Shown here piece after piece: positions 1 to 6,777 of a stretch of DNA of 14,364 bases (positions within the stretch are counted from its first letter, which is position 1; each line of letters opens with the position of its first letter). The DNA lies in assembly GCA_028707415.1 (NCBI GenBank), contig JAQWBC010000010.1, positions 1-14,364 of the forward strand, read 5' to 3'. The notes under the pieces are model-generated. The model was not told the origin of the DNA and ran no database searches. It saw only the letters and a program-made list of their open reading frames with translations. The DNA is from Candidatus Izemoplasmatales bacterium (GTDB lineage Bacteria; Bacillota_I; Bacilli_A; Izemoplasmatales; Hujiaoplasmataceae). The position numbers were made by a program, and so were the translations under genes.

Positions 1-226
1 GATTTTGTAATCCAATCGCGTTAAGCATTCCTGCCGGTGTTTCGGCGATTCTTGGGGTTGGATTGCCGATTCTTGGTTCCCAAGTTATCGCTTTCGTCAC
101 AATCGATCCGAGAATATTTATATCATAATAAGCGGTATAATCCTTTCCGAATCCAAACGTTCCCGATGCCGGAATAATTGGATTTTCCAAATGCATCCCT
201 AAAAGACTCGTCTTAAGCTTCACCAT
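1..226 (-). CDS. pyrD: Dihydroorotate dehydrogenase, catalytic subunit (class 1B), partial
   Basis: This is the N-terminal 75 codons of the FMN-containing catalytic subunit that oxidises dihydroorotate to orotate, the fourth step of UMP synthesis. The rest lies beyond the left edge. The visible translation runs from MVKLKTSLLG through NPIIPASGTFGFG, LGSIVTKAIT, NPTPRIAETPAGMLNAIGLQN. This is the standard class 1 start, with the IPASG loop and the NPTPRxxET-GMLNAIGLQN block near the FMN site. The ATG at 226-224 overlaps the pyrK stop by 7 nt (ATGGTGA), so translation is probably coupled, as expected for two subunits of one heterotetramer. Sequence similarity plus the adjacent pyrK supports the NAD-dependent 1B subtype. 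Nothing looks damaged in the visible part. Confidence 0.95.
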   Translation of the reverse strand, partial: MVKLKTSLLGMHLENPIIPASGTFGFGKDYTAYYDINILGSIVTKAITWEPRIGNPTPRIAETPAGMLNAIGLQN

Positions 227-942
227 ACTAAATCCTCTGATTTAAAAACCGGTCCTTCAACACAGACTCGTTTTGGTCCTTGATGCGTTAAAATTGAACA
301 ACCCATACAAGCTCCAAATCCACATCCCATGCGTTCTTCAAGCGATATTTGTCCTCTTTTTGATAATATAGTTATGGTTTTAAGCATTGCTATGGGTCCA
401 ACAGCGTAGTAATAATCAATAATCGGATTATTCATCATGGTTACCACATTGCCTTTAATTCCTAAGGTGCCATCATCAGTTGTAACAATAGTTTCCCCTA
501 AGGAATAAAAATCGTCAATAAAAAAACAGTCCTCTTTTGAAGAAAACCCCATCACTAGCGTAACCGTCTTTTCAATCCGACGCAGTTCTTTCGCAAGATA
601 CAATAACGGAGCGCATCCACAACCTCCTCCGATTAAAGTAACTTTTTTATCATTAATATTGAGGTTAAACCCATTTCCGAGTTGTTCAATTACATCAAGT
701 GATGATCCCGGTTTTATCATCGACAATATTTGTGTTCCTACACCGATTACTTTATAGACAATGGATAAAATCCCGTTTTCATAATCAGCTACCGAGAAAG
801 GTCGACGCAAAAATGGGGTCATTGTATCATTCACTTTAATTTCCACAAATTGTCCAGGTAAATGCGGTAAAGCATCCTTCAAAAGCATTTTATACGTGTT
901 GTGAGCAATCAAATCATTTGCCTTTACGATTAAACGACTCAT
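220..942 (-). CDS. pyrK: Dihydroorotate dehydrogenase B, electron transfer subunit
   Basis: This is the FAD/[2Fe-2S] subunit that passes electrons from PyrD to NAD+. Residues 1-95 form the ferredoxin-reductase-like FAD barrel with PGQF (29-32) and RRPFS (46-50), which is the flavin-binding signature. GGGCGCAPL (105-113) opens the NAD-binding domain. The C-terminal cluster has C207, C212, C215 and C227, the four [2Fe-2S] ligands. I start at the second Met (MSRLIVKAND), which matches the family N-terminus and is preceded by GGTGG 9 nt upstream. An upstream in-frame ATG at 963 would add 7 residues. The start lies inside pyrC (29-nt overlap) and the end overlaps pyrD, so three genes are interlocked. 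The length of 240 aa is slightly under the usual 255 or so but all cofactor sites are present. Confidence 0.93.
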   Translation of the reverse strand: MSRLIVKANDLIAHNTYKMLLKDALPHLPGQFVEIKVNDTMTPFLRRPFSVADYENGILSIVYKVIGVGTQILSMIKPGSSLDVIEQLGNGFNLNINDKKVTLIGGGCGCAPLLYLAKELRRIEKTVTLVMGFSSKEDCFFIDDFYSLGETIVTTDDGTLGIKGNVVTMMNNPIIDYYYAVGPIAMLKTITILSKRGQISLEERMGCGFGACMGCSILTHQGPKRVCVEGPVFKSEDLVW

Positions 943-2197
943 CTTGGTACACCACCAATCCATTAACCATCGTTAATACTGGCCATCCATAACATTCCCA
1001 GCCCTCAAAAGGCGTATTTCTTCCTTTCGAGTAAAACTGACTCTTATCAATCGTTTTTTTGTTATTCAGATCCAAAATAGTTAAGTCAGCCGTTCTCCCG
1101 CCAACAAGATATCCGGATTCTAAATTAAGGATTTTAGCCGGATTTATCGAAAACCATTTTATCGCTTGTGATAAAGAAGCCATATTAGTCTTGACCAAGT
1201 TAGTGTAAATTAAAGGGAACGCCGTTTCTAAACCCACAATTCCAAAAGGCGCTTTCTCCATGCCCAAATCCTTCTCGTTTTGAGCGTGCGGGGCGTGGTC
1301 GGTCGCAATACAGTCAATTGTCCCCTCAATCAAAGCATGAATTAAAGCATATTTATCATCAATTCCTCGAAGTGGCGGATTCATCTTAAAATCACTATTT
1401 TCAACATCATGATTAACTAAAAGTAAATGATGCGGAGTCACTTCGCATGTAACTTTCTGCCCTCGTTCTTTGGCATCTTTAATTATCCTAACGCCTTCTT
1501 TAGTGGAGATATGACAAACATGATATCGCGTGTCGGTCTCTTCGGCAATCAAGACATCACGAGCTATTTGTAAACTTTCTGGCAATGATGTCATCGATGT
1601 CCAACCGTTAGTTTTAGACTTAATTCCCCGATGAACAAAACCGCCAAAAAGCATATTTTCATCTTCGCAATGAGCCGCAATCATGGCTTCAATGTCGCTG
1701 GCTTTTAGCATTGCTTGATACATCACATCCGAATTTTGAATTCCCACTCCATCATTAGAAAACCCCGCGACATCATTAATCATTGCGGCCATGTCCACAA
1801 TCTCACCATGATTCGATAATGATGTCGTTATTGATGAATATGGACGGACTTTGACTAAGGCATCCTTTTTGACAATCTCTAAAAACCGTTTTAGTTTCTC
1901 AACACTGTCACATACCGGATTAGTGTTTGGCATCGGACAAATCAGCGTATATCCGCCTCTAGCGGCAGCTTGTGTTCCTGTTTTTACCGTTTCTTTGTAT
2001 TCAAACCCTGGTTCACGCAAATGGACATGCATATCTATAAATCCCGGTGCGATAACAAAACCCGTACAATCAATGATTATGGCTTGCGGACAATCAATTA
2101 CATCCGCAATTTCCGCAATTTTGTCGTCGATAATCAATATATCTTTTTTTTCAAGTTGATCTTTGATGATTTTTCCGTTTTTTAATAACGTTTTCAT
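914..2197 (-). CDS. pyrC: Dihydroorotase, type I
   Basis: The product cyclises carbamoyl-aspartate to dihydroorotate, the third step of UMP synthesis, in the cytosol. It is an amidohydrolase-fold zinc enzyme of 427 aa, the usual length for Gram-positive type I enzymes. Visible metal and catalytic residues are HVH (57-59) in GFIDMHVHLREPG, D149 in SNDG, H176 in AHCED, H229 in HVCHIS, and D300/H304 in IATDHAPH. The ATG at 2197 follows the pyrR stop by 8 nt and has AGGTGAG just upstream, overlapping that stop. The 3' end overlaps the 5' end of pyrK. There is no internal promoter or terminator signal, so it should be co-transcribed with pyrB and pyrR. Identification is firm because all active-site motifs are present. 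Confidence 0.96.
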   Translation of the reverse strand: MKTLLKNGKIIKDQLEKKDILIIDDKIAEIADVIDCPQAIIIDCTGFVIAPGFIDMHVHLREPGFEYKETVKTGTQAAARGGYTLICPMPNTNPVCDSVEKLKRFLEIVKKDALVKVRPYSSITTSLSNHGEIVDMAAMINDVAGFSNDGVGIQNSDVMYQAMLKASDIEAMIAAHCEDENMLFGGFVHRGIKSKTNGWTSMTSLPESLQIARDVLIAEETDTRYHVCHISTKEGVRIIKDAKERGQKVTCEVTPHHLLLVNHDVENSDFKMNPPLRGIDDKYALIHALIEGTIDCIATDHAPHAQNEKDLGMEKAPFGIVGLETAFPLIYTNLVKTNMASLSQAIKWFSINPAKILNLESGYLVGGRTADLTILDLNNKKTIDKSQFYSKGRNTPFEGWECYGWPVLTMVNGLVVYQDESFNRKGK

Positions 2198-2205
2198 TGT
2201 CTCAC

Positions 2206-2712
2206 CTATTCCAAAACAACTTGTTCAACGCCATCCGTTTCCATAAACCGAACCAATATTGATTCATTTTGACCCGTTGGAATGTTTTTGCCAACATAGT
2301 TTGCCATAATCGGTAACTCTCGATGCCCACGATCAATCAAAACTGCTAAATAGATTTTCGCCGGTCTTCCCATATCCATCACCGCATCAAGAGCCGCTCT
2401 CACGGTTCTTCCTGTATACAATACGTCATCAACGAATATTACGGTCTTGTTGGTGACATCTACTTTTGGCAATATTTTCGGAAGCGGAACTTTTAAATCA
2501 TCCCGATAAGGTCGAACATTCAAAATATCACAAGCGACTTCGACACCTTCGATGGCTTTTATGTTGGTAGCAATCCGATTACCTAAAACGACGCCGCGAG
2601 TCGGAATCCCCAGAATTACCACATTAGTTAAATCGTGGTTCTTCTCAATAATTTCGTATGATATCCGTCTTATGGTTCTTTCAATTGTACTTTGATCAAT
2701 AATTATCTTCAT
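2206..2712 (-). CDS. pyrR: PyrR, pyr operon RNA-binding attenuation regulator / uracil phosphoribosyltransferase
   Basis: PyrR binds a stem-loop in pyr leader RNA when UMP is high and favours termination. Family members often also have uracil phosphoribosyltransferase activity. The 168-aa product has the phosphoribosyltransferase fold with GIPTRG (35-40), the YRDDL block (69-73) and the PRPP loop VIFVDDVLYTGRT (91-103). The open frame extends 43 codons further upstream, but that part lies over the pyrB 3' end and is not PyrR-like. The start MKIIIDQSTIERTIRRISYEI aligns with the family N-terminus, so I use the ATG at 2712. The only good Shine-Dalgarno (GAAAGGAG, 2754-2747) is 34 nt upstream, separated by a hairpin listed separately. 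Its place second in the operon, behind pyrB and its attenuator, means PyrR should control its own synthesis. Confidence 0.93.
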   Translation of the reverse strand: MKIIIDQSTIERTIRRISYEIIEKNHDLTNVVILGIPTRGVVLGNRIATNIKAIEGVEVACDILNVRPYRDDLKVPLPKILPKVDVTNKTVIFVDDVLYTGRTVRAALDAVMDMGRPAKIYLAVLIDRGHRELPIMANYVGKNIPTGQNESILVRFMETDGVEQVVLE

Positions 2713-2754
2713 AATGGTTTGTGTAATTATACCGATAACTACACTGCTCCTTTC
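2713..2754 (-). promoter_or_regulatory. pyrR ribosome-binding region with hairpin between Shine-Dalgarno and AUG
   Basis: On the transcribed strand the order is GAAAGGAG (2754-2747), CA, then GTGTAGTTAT (2744-2735), loop CGGT, ATAATTACAC (2730-2721), then 8 nt and the ATG (2712-2710). The two arms pair over 10 bp with a single G-U. The linear gap of 34 nt is too long for initiation, but if the 24-nt hairpin folds the effective spacing becomes 10 nt. A similar arrangement is known for phage T4 gene 38. No other start codon with proper spacing exists: the GTG after the Shine-Dalgarno is followed at once by TAG in its own frame. The bridging role is inferred from the sequence only. Confidence 0.6.
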
Positions 2755-2756
2755 AA

Positions 2757-3626
2757 TTATGATTCGAAAGCTCGTTTTAAAACTGTCATTCGGACAAAAA
2801 CGCCATTCTGCATCTGTTTCATAATTCGACTTTTCGAACACTCAACAGCATAATCCGATATCTCAATTCCACGGTTATATGGAGCGGGGTGCATGATAAT
2901 AGCACTATTTTTCATCAACGCTACCCGTTCTTTCGTCATTCCATATTCATTAAAATATTGATTCCGATCCAACGTCATATCATATTCGTGACGTTCAAAT
3001 TGGACTCTCAATAACATAATGATATCCATCTCACGTAAGGCTTTTTCAAAATTGATGAACGGAGCACTTCCATCATCAAAACCTTTGGGACCTGATGTAT
3101 ACGTCTCCATGCCAAGTCGATCCATGATTTCGATATTGGTATGCGCTACACGAGAATGACGGATATCGCCGATAAAGGCAATCTTTAATCCTTTAAAATG
3201 ACCAAATTCCTCATAAATAGTCATCAAATCGAGCAAACTTTGCGTCGGATGACTTCCCGATCCATCACCCCCCGATAAGATCGGAATCCCAACTCCTTCC
3301 AGTTCTTCATAATACTTAATGGTTGGGTGCCTGACGATAGCAACATCATATCCAATCATCTCAAAAGTCTTCATGGTATCATAGAGACTTTCACCTTTCT
3401 TGACCGATGATGTTTCGACGTTGAAATTGGTCGCAATCATCCCTAAATTTTGTTCAGCAGAGATAAATGAGTACTGCGTTCTTGTCGAAGGCTCAAAAAA
3501 CGCATTAATAACGCGTTTGCCCTCTAGCTTGTCATATTTCATACCTGCTTTGAATCGGATTGACTCTTTGATAATTGCCTCAATTTCGTCAATTGAGATA
3601 TCCGAAAGCTTGAACAGATTTTTCAT
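2757..3626 (-). CDS. pyrB: Aspartate carbamoyltransferase catalytic chain
   Basis: The product condenses carbamoyl phosphate with aspartate, the committed step of pyrimidine synthesis. Visible carbamoyl-phosphate residues are STRT (47-50) in FFEPSTRTQYSF, the SSVKKGES loop (73-80), and DGSGSHPTQSLLD (121-133). The aspartate side has LRVQFERH (206-213) and MHPAPYNRGIEI (245-256). The residue after STRT is Gln where Arg or Lys is usual, but this does not touch the core site. At 289 aa it is a little shorter than the usual 300-310. The ATG at 3626 directly follows the T-tract of the leader terminator, and its Shine-Dalgarno GGGAGGG is the 3' arm of that terminator. It is the first gene of the operon. 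No regulatory chain pyrI is seen, as expected for Gram-positives. Confidence 0.96.
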   Translation of the reverse strand: MKNLFKLSDISIDEIEAIIKESIRFKAGMKYDKLEGKRVINAFFEPSTRTQYSFISAEQNLGMIATNFNVETSSVKKGESLYDTMKTFEMIGYDVAIVRHPTIKYYEELEGVGIPILSGGDGSGSHPTQSLLDLMTIYEEFGHFKGLKIAFIGDIRHSRVAHTNIEIMDRLGMETYTSGPKGFDDGSAPFINFEKALREMDIIMLLRVQFERHEYDMTLDRNQYFNEYGMTKERVALMKNSAIIMHPAPYNRGIEISDYAVECSKSRIMKQMQNGVFVRMTVLKRAFES

Positions 3627-3659
3627 AAAAAAATCCCTCCCCGCCTGCGGCGAAAAGGG
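3627..3659 (-). terminator. Attenuator terminator overlapping pyrB Shine-Dalgarno and start
   Basis: On the transcribed strand CCCTTTTCGCC (3659-3649), loop GCA, and GGCGGGGAGGG (3645-3635) pair over 11 bp, three of them G-U. Then comes A and seven T, immediately followed by the pyrB ATG. The 3' arm contains GGGAGGG, the only Shine-Dalgarno available to pyrB. The hairpin should therefore both stop transcription and, in any read-through RNA that refolds, hide the ribosome site. Confidence 0.9.
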
Positions 3660-3735
3660 TTTACGTCAAGATCGCGTATTTAGTTGATCCCCTTTTTAGC
3701 CTCACAGGACTAATTTAAAGTTAACCTTACAACGT
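3627..3735 (-). promoter_or_regulatory. PyrR-responsive attenuator leader of the pyr operon
   Basis: The leader carries AGTCCTGTGAGGCT (3711-3698), an exact fit to the PyrR binding-loop consensus ARUCCNGNGAGGYU. It can fold as AGUC/GGCU around the hexaloop CUGUGA. Just after it, AAAAAGGGG (3697-3689) can pair with CCCTTTT (3659-3653), the 5' arm of the terminator, to form an antiterminator. PyrR plus UMP should hold the first hairpin and free the terminator. When UMP is low the antiterminator should form. The three-element logic is established for Bacillus pyr leaders. Its assignment here rests on the consensus match, the complementarity and the position directly before pyrB. Confidence 0.92.
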
Positions 3736-3764
3736 ATTATAATGCATTCATCAATGAGAGTCAA
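3736..3764 (-). promoter_or_regulatory. pyr operon promoter
   Basis: TTGACT (3764-3759), a 17-nt spacer and a perfect TATAAT (3741-3736) on the minus strand form a strong sigma-A type promoter. Transcription should begin near 3729, about 100 nt before pyrB and just upstream of the PyrR loop. The -35 box lies only 33 nt after the hydrolase stop codon, with no terminator between them. Confidence 0.88.
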
Positions 3765-3797
3765 GAAAACATCAAAATTATTTTTAGGAATCTTTTG

Positions 3798-4529
3798 TTA
3801 TTCATTTTCGATAAAAGCAATGGTCAAAGTCACCATTTGGTCTTGTTGTTCTAAATTAGTAATTGTCGCGGCATTGTCGTACTTTTGCATTCCATACATG
3901 CCAAATCCCGCGTGGTTTCCACCGATAATTTCGACATATTGAGCACTTGGAGGTAATAAAGCCATACTATTACCGATATCTTCTTGAAGTGTCAATCCAT
4001 CATTCTCGGCATAGATTGATAATATGCGTAAATTAGTCTTCGATAAATCCGTAGCGTCCGAAGGATATGAAGCAAAGAAAATAACACCTTCGACGATTTC
4101 GACATTATCTAGTGCGTAGGACGCGGCAGAGACGCCGCCCATTGAATGTCCAGCAACATACCAAGTGTCGACTTCCTCATGTTCTTTGATAAATTCTCCC
4201 GCTTTGTTTGTTTCGAAAATCGACATATTAAACGCTACCTGAAGAATACAGACAAGATACCCTTCCTTCGACAACTCGTTGGCATAATAAGCATAAGCTA
4301 ACGGTTCGACAAGCGCTCCGGGATAAATGACGATGCCGATGCCATTGGCAACAATTTTGGGGGTAAAAATAGTGAAATCGCCGACCACACTATAATCATC
4401 TTCATCGACATATTCCCACATTTCATCTGCGGGTGCATATGTGTTATTAGACCATGCCAATAAGCCGAAATAGAGGACCAAAACAAGACACACTAAGACT
4501 ATTAACAAAACCCGTATTTTCTTTTTCAA
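3798..4529 (-). CDS. Membrane-anchored alpha/beta hydrolase
   Basis: This is a predicted serine hydrolase of unknown substrate. It has an N-terminal basic stretch KKKIR and a hydrophobic segment (about residues 6-26), giving a signal anchor or signal peptide that would place the catalytic domain outside. The fold then shows IVIYPGALVEP (oxyanion region, 66-76), the nucleophile elbow GHSMGG (127-132, Ser129), AENDG (174-178, acid Asp177) and GGNHAGFG (203-210, His206). The GNHAxFGxYGxQ.xD pattern fits the Hydrolase_5-like alpha/beta hydrolases common in Firmicutes. I prefer the TTG at 4529, preceded by GGGTGG at 5 nt, giving MKKKIRVLL. A GTG at 4544 would add five residues but lacks a ribosome site. 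It stands between a terminator and the pyr promoter as a single gene with no obvious link to pyrimidines. Confidence 0.82.
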   Translation of the reverse strand: MKKKIRVLLIVLVCLVLVLYFGLLAWSNNTYAPADEMWEYVDEDDYSVVGDFTIFTPKIVANGIGIVIYPGALVEPLAYAYYANELSKEGYLVCILQVAFNMSIFETNKAGEFIKEHEEVDTWYVAGHSMGGVSAASYALDNVEIVEGVIFFASYPSDATDLSKTNLRILSIYAENDGLTLQEDIGNSMALLPPSAQYVEIIGGNHAGFGMYGMQKYDNAATITNLEQQDQMVTLTIAFIENE

Positions 4530-4599
4530 GTGAACCACCCACACTCATATTTATTATCATTTATCTTACCATAAAACTCCGAATTTGTTGATTTATTAC

Positions 4600-4627
4600 C
4601 AAAAACACTCGTAATTATTTTTACGAG
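4600..4627 (-). terminator. Intrinsic terminator after the SLATT-like gene
   Basis: Minus-strand CTCGTAA (4627-4621), a 6-nt loop and TTACGAG (4614-4608) form a 7-bp stem followed by TGTTTTT. It lies 40 nt after the stop codon of the SLATT-like gene and separates it from the hydrolase gene. Confidence 0.75.
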
Positions 4628-4665
4628 CTGATGTTAAGAGAACGAATGTTTGTCCAAGTTATTCT

Positions 4666-5136
4666 TTATATCTCGTTTTTATATAACGTCTCAAAACTTT
4701 CGTCGATGGCACAAGTGGCAGCCTTTAACTCATCAATTCGTTTTCGAATTAAGGCTGGTTCTTGAACTTCTGTCTCCGAAATTAAAGAACGGTAGTCGCG
4801 ACTAATTCGTTTAAATGTCGTTGATGCCTTCCAGCAAAGAGCCGCACTATCAGCATATTGAGTAATTTTTGAAGAGGCATTCAGATAAAGAAGGATTCCC
4901 GAAGCCACAGCACCGATGGGTACACTAATATATGGCTCCACAAAAATAGTTGTAATAAATGTACCTCCGGTAACAATAGACAATATTGATTGGATGTTTT
5001 TGATTTTCTTAGCTTCTTTTCTATCATGTAACGCTCGTATTTCATTTGCTTCTTGGCATAAATCAACGTCAGTTTTTAAGTCAGTAATTTCCTGTTTAAG
5101 TTCTTTTTGATAATCTTCAATCGTTTTTTCTGGCAT
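4666..5136 (-). CDS. Small two-transmembrane SLATT-like protein
   Basis: This is a 156-aa protein with a charged helical N-terminus (1-46), two hydrophobic segments at about 47-66 (IQSILSIVTGGTFITTIFV) and 70-88 split by a short EPYI turn, then a soluble helix with WKASTTFKRISRDYRSL (102-118). The pattern of a basic helix, two close TM helices, and a helix with a conserved aromatic and RxYRxL resembles SLATT / DUF4231 domains. These are predicted pore-forming effectors often found near nucleotide-signalling enzymes. No CD-NTase, SLOG or reverse-transcriptase partner is visible here, so a defence role is only a possibility. GAGAGGA lies 10 nt before the ATG, and a terminator follows. The gene sits just outside the tRNA-bounded insertion. 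I recognise the architecture, not a specific family, so the name is tentative. Confidence 0.6.
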   Translation of the reverse strand: MPEKTIEDYQKELKQEITDLKTDVDLCQEANEIRALHDRKEAKKIKNIQSILSIVTGGTFITTIFVEPYISVPIGAVASGILLYLNASSKITQYADSAALCWKASTTFKRISRDYRSLISETEVQEPALIRKRIDELKAATCAIDESFETLYKNEI

Positions 5137-5463
5137 AACTGATTTCCTCTCTGATTTGTCATAAATAGTATCTAAAATAAAATGTAAGCAACTATCGACG
5201 CCGCATTAACAAGTAGTCAGTGATGACTTTACACTATATTCAATACCCGATAATCATTCTTGGAATTAACATCCCCCCATCTAACAGCGATAGTAATGTT
5301 TTCGTTCTATATTGTTAGTATAATACGAAATTTATGATAAAAACAGCGCGGATATGTCGTATTTTTATATAAAAATAAAAACACGCACTTTTTTTCATGT
5401 GCGTGTTAAATATATTTGTATAAAGACGCTTATTCTTTTTATTAAGCGCCAATTTGTGTAAAG
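5137..5463. other. Intergenic region between the SLATT-like gene and the insertion boundary
   Basis: These 327 bp hold no convincing gene. They contain the upstream region of the SLATT-like gene (no strong promoter hexamers, only weak matches such as CTATTT near 5165), a terminator at 5372-5407, and a 6-bp hairpin (CGCTTA/TAAGCG, about 5428-5448). A TATAAT-like string near 5320 lacks a matching -35 on either strand. Confidence 0.5.
5372..5407 (-). terminator. Intrinsic terminator, probably the original one of the tRNA-Pro unit
   Basis: Minus-strand AACACGCAC (5407-5399), a 10-nt loop and GTGCGTGTT (5388-5380) form a 9-bp stem followed by TTTATTTTT. It sits about 55 nt beyond the 3' half tRNA copy. 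Before the insertion this would have lain just downstream of the intact tRNA gene. Today it would serve the Fic transcript. Confidence 0.75.
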
Positions 5464-5515
5464 TGGTCGGAAAGACGGGATTTGAACCCGCGACCCCTAG
5501 ACCCCCAGTCTAGTG
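5464..5515 (-). repeat. Distal attachment-site copy: 3' half of tRNA-Pro (attR-like)
   Basis: These 52 bp are identical to positions 7517-7568, the tRNA-Pro sequence from the anticodon arm through CCA. The 5' half is missing here; the adjoining sequence (5516 onward) does not resemble a tRNA. A perfect 3'-half duplication about 2 kb away in the same orientation is the classic scar of integration by a tyrosine recombinase at a tRNA gene. Crossover would be in or near the anticodon loop. Confidence 0.9.
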
Positions 5516-5572
5516 TTATATAACCATAAATACCGCTATATCTGGGCATAGTTAAGCACTTTTGAATATGGT

Positions 5573-5596
5573 ATGACACTCGTCTTGACACACATT
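5573..5596 (+). repeat. Tandem arm-type-like repeats near attR
   Basis: Two adjacent 12-mers, ATGACACTCGTC (5573-5584) and TTGACACACATT (5585-5596), match the unit TTGACACACGTT found twice at 7388-7411 at 9/12 and 11/12 positions. They lie 58 bp inside the distal tRNA copy and have the same orientation as the other pair. Position and spacing fit integrase arm-binding sites; this role is inferred. Confidence 0.6.
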
Positions 5597-5702
5597 CTAA
5601 AAGTGTAATCGAACCCTCATATTTGAAGATGCATTCTTTTGATTGAACTCATATAGAATTGACTGAAAAGCTGTGAAAGTATCAATAATTGCAGACACTG
5701 CA

Positions 5703-6758
5703 TCACCACTCCTGCATCAACTCATACAGGAACGCATTTTTATATAATGTCTCTTTCCCGACTTTTTCTTCAATCAAGAAGCCGTTTTTTTCCAGTTCTT
5801 TTAAATGAGCGGAAGCTGTGTTGCGGGAGATTCCCAATGCTCCCCGGAAAAATTCGTTTTTGGTATAGAAATCACGGAACAGATATAAAATCAGATCATG
5901 TGAATATATTTTGGGGCATTTTGTCCGGATTTGTTTTTCGGCAAGTTCCATTTGTTTTGTCATTTTTTCAATGAATCCGATAGTGAAGTCGCACATAGCT
6001 GAAACGCCGTTCAACATATAAATAACATATTGTTGGATTCCTGTTGGATTCATTCTCATTGTTTGTAGGTGACTGTAGTACTCTGCTTTCGTCTGGTTGA
6101 TGTATTTGCTTAAGTAGAGGATTGGAAGACTAAGTTTCTTGGATTGGACCAAATATAGAATGTTCAGAATTCGTCCCGTCCGACCATTTCCGTCATGGAA
6201 GGGGTGAATGGATTCGAACTGATAGTGAATCAATGCCATCTTGATGAGCGAATCAGTGTTTTCCATCTCTGGGTTATTGATATAGTTTTCAAGATTGGCA
6301 AGCAAATCACGAATTTCTTCTTCACTCTGTGGCGGCGTGTGAAGAACTGCTTTGGTCTTTGTATTAAGAATGACGGTTCCGGGAATCTTCCGAATGTCTC
6401 CGCTTTTGGAATCCACGATCCGATGGATTTCAGCAAGGATGTTCGTCGAGATGAACCCATTGTCTTTCACAAGTTTCAGACCATGTAACATCGCCGTCCG
6501 GTAATTAACGACTTCTTTTGCCGACGTGGTGACTTCTATTAACGTGATTTCGCGAAAGATTTCGTCGAACGTCGTGACAATATTTTCGATTTCCGAGGAT
6601 TCCTTGGCCTCCCCGAGTGTGATTGCGTTAAGAATGATCTGGGGATTTGGCAGTAAGCGAAGCACCCCATTCAATTCCCCGATGCGATTGTTAGCTATGT
6701 TGAGCGCTTTGAGAATGTCAATTTGATCTAAATCAACTTGAAATGGCAGTTTGGTCAC
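5703..6758 (-). CDS. Fic family protein with C-terminal winged-helix domain
   Basis: Fic enzymes transfer a nucleotide part, usually AMP from ATP, onto a protein hydroxyl. The catalytic loop HPFHDGNGRTGR (185-196) is complete, with His185 and the phosphate-binding Asn/Arg. The N-terminal helix has SSEIEN (54-59), fitting the inhibitory motif [S/T]xxxE[G/N], with Glu58 the likely auto-inhibitor, so this is a class II-like Fic. Residues 290-340 form a winged-helix DNA-binding region (GISRNTASAHLKELEKNGFLI). The length of 351 aa is normal for Fic-HTH proteins. The start is GTG at 6758, with GAGGTG 5 nt upstream. A good promoter with a palindrome around its -35 lies just before it, which suggests autoregulation. 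It is the only intact gene of the tRNA-bounded element. Its target cannot be told from sequence. Confidence 0.93.
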   Translation of the reverse strand: MTKLPFQVDLDQIDILKALNIANNRIGELNGVLRLLPNPQIILNAITLGEAKESSEIENIVTTFDEIFREITLIEVTTSAKEVVNYRTAMLHGLKLVKDNGFISTNILAEIHRIVDSKSGDIRKIPGTVILNTKTKAVLHTPPQSEEEIRDLLANLENYINNPEMENTDSLIKMALIHYQFESIHPFHDGNGRTGRILNILYLVQSKKLSLPILYLSKYINQTKAEYYSHLQTMRMNPTGIQQYVIYMLNGVSAMCDFTIGFIEKMTKQMELAEKQIRTKCPKIYSHDLILYLFRDFYTKNEFFRGALGISRNTASAHLKELEKNGFLIEEKVGKETLYKNAFLYELMQEW

Positions 6759-6777
6759 GTTTTCACCTCATGCACAG

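Noticed and set aside
1851..2185. Plus-strand open frames over pyrC
   Set aside because: They are shadows of the pyrC coding sequence with no ribosome site or recognisable product.
2713..2841. 43-codon N-terminal extension of the pyrR reading frame
   Set aside because: It overlaps the pyrB 3' end in another frame, is not PyrR-like, and the family N-terminus begins at the ATG at 2712.
5464..5515. Second tRNA-Pro gene
   Set aside because: Only the 3' half is present; there is no D arm, acceptor 5' strand or 5' side of the anticodon stem beyond the shared block.
5597..5698. Short minus-strand frame (GTG at 5698, 33 codons, ...FQSILYEFNQKN...) just after the Fic stop, considered as a residual integrase C-terminus
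   Set aside because: It has a protein-like composition and ends just before the arm-like repeats, but it matches no integrase motif I can recognise and has no ribosome site. The overlapping ATG at 5704 gives an equally unsupported 28-codon frame.
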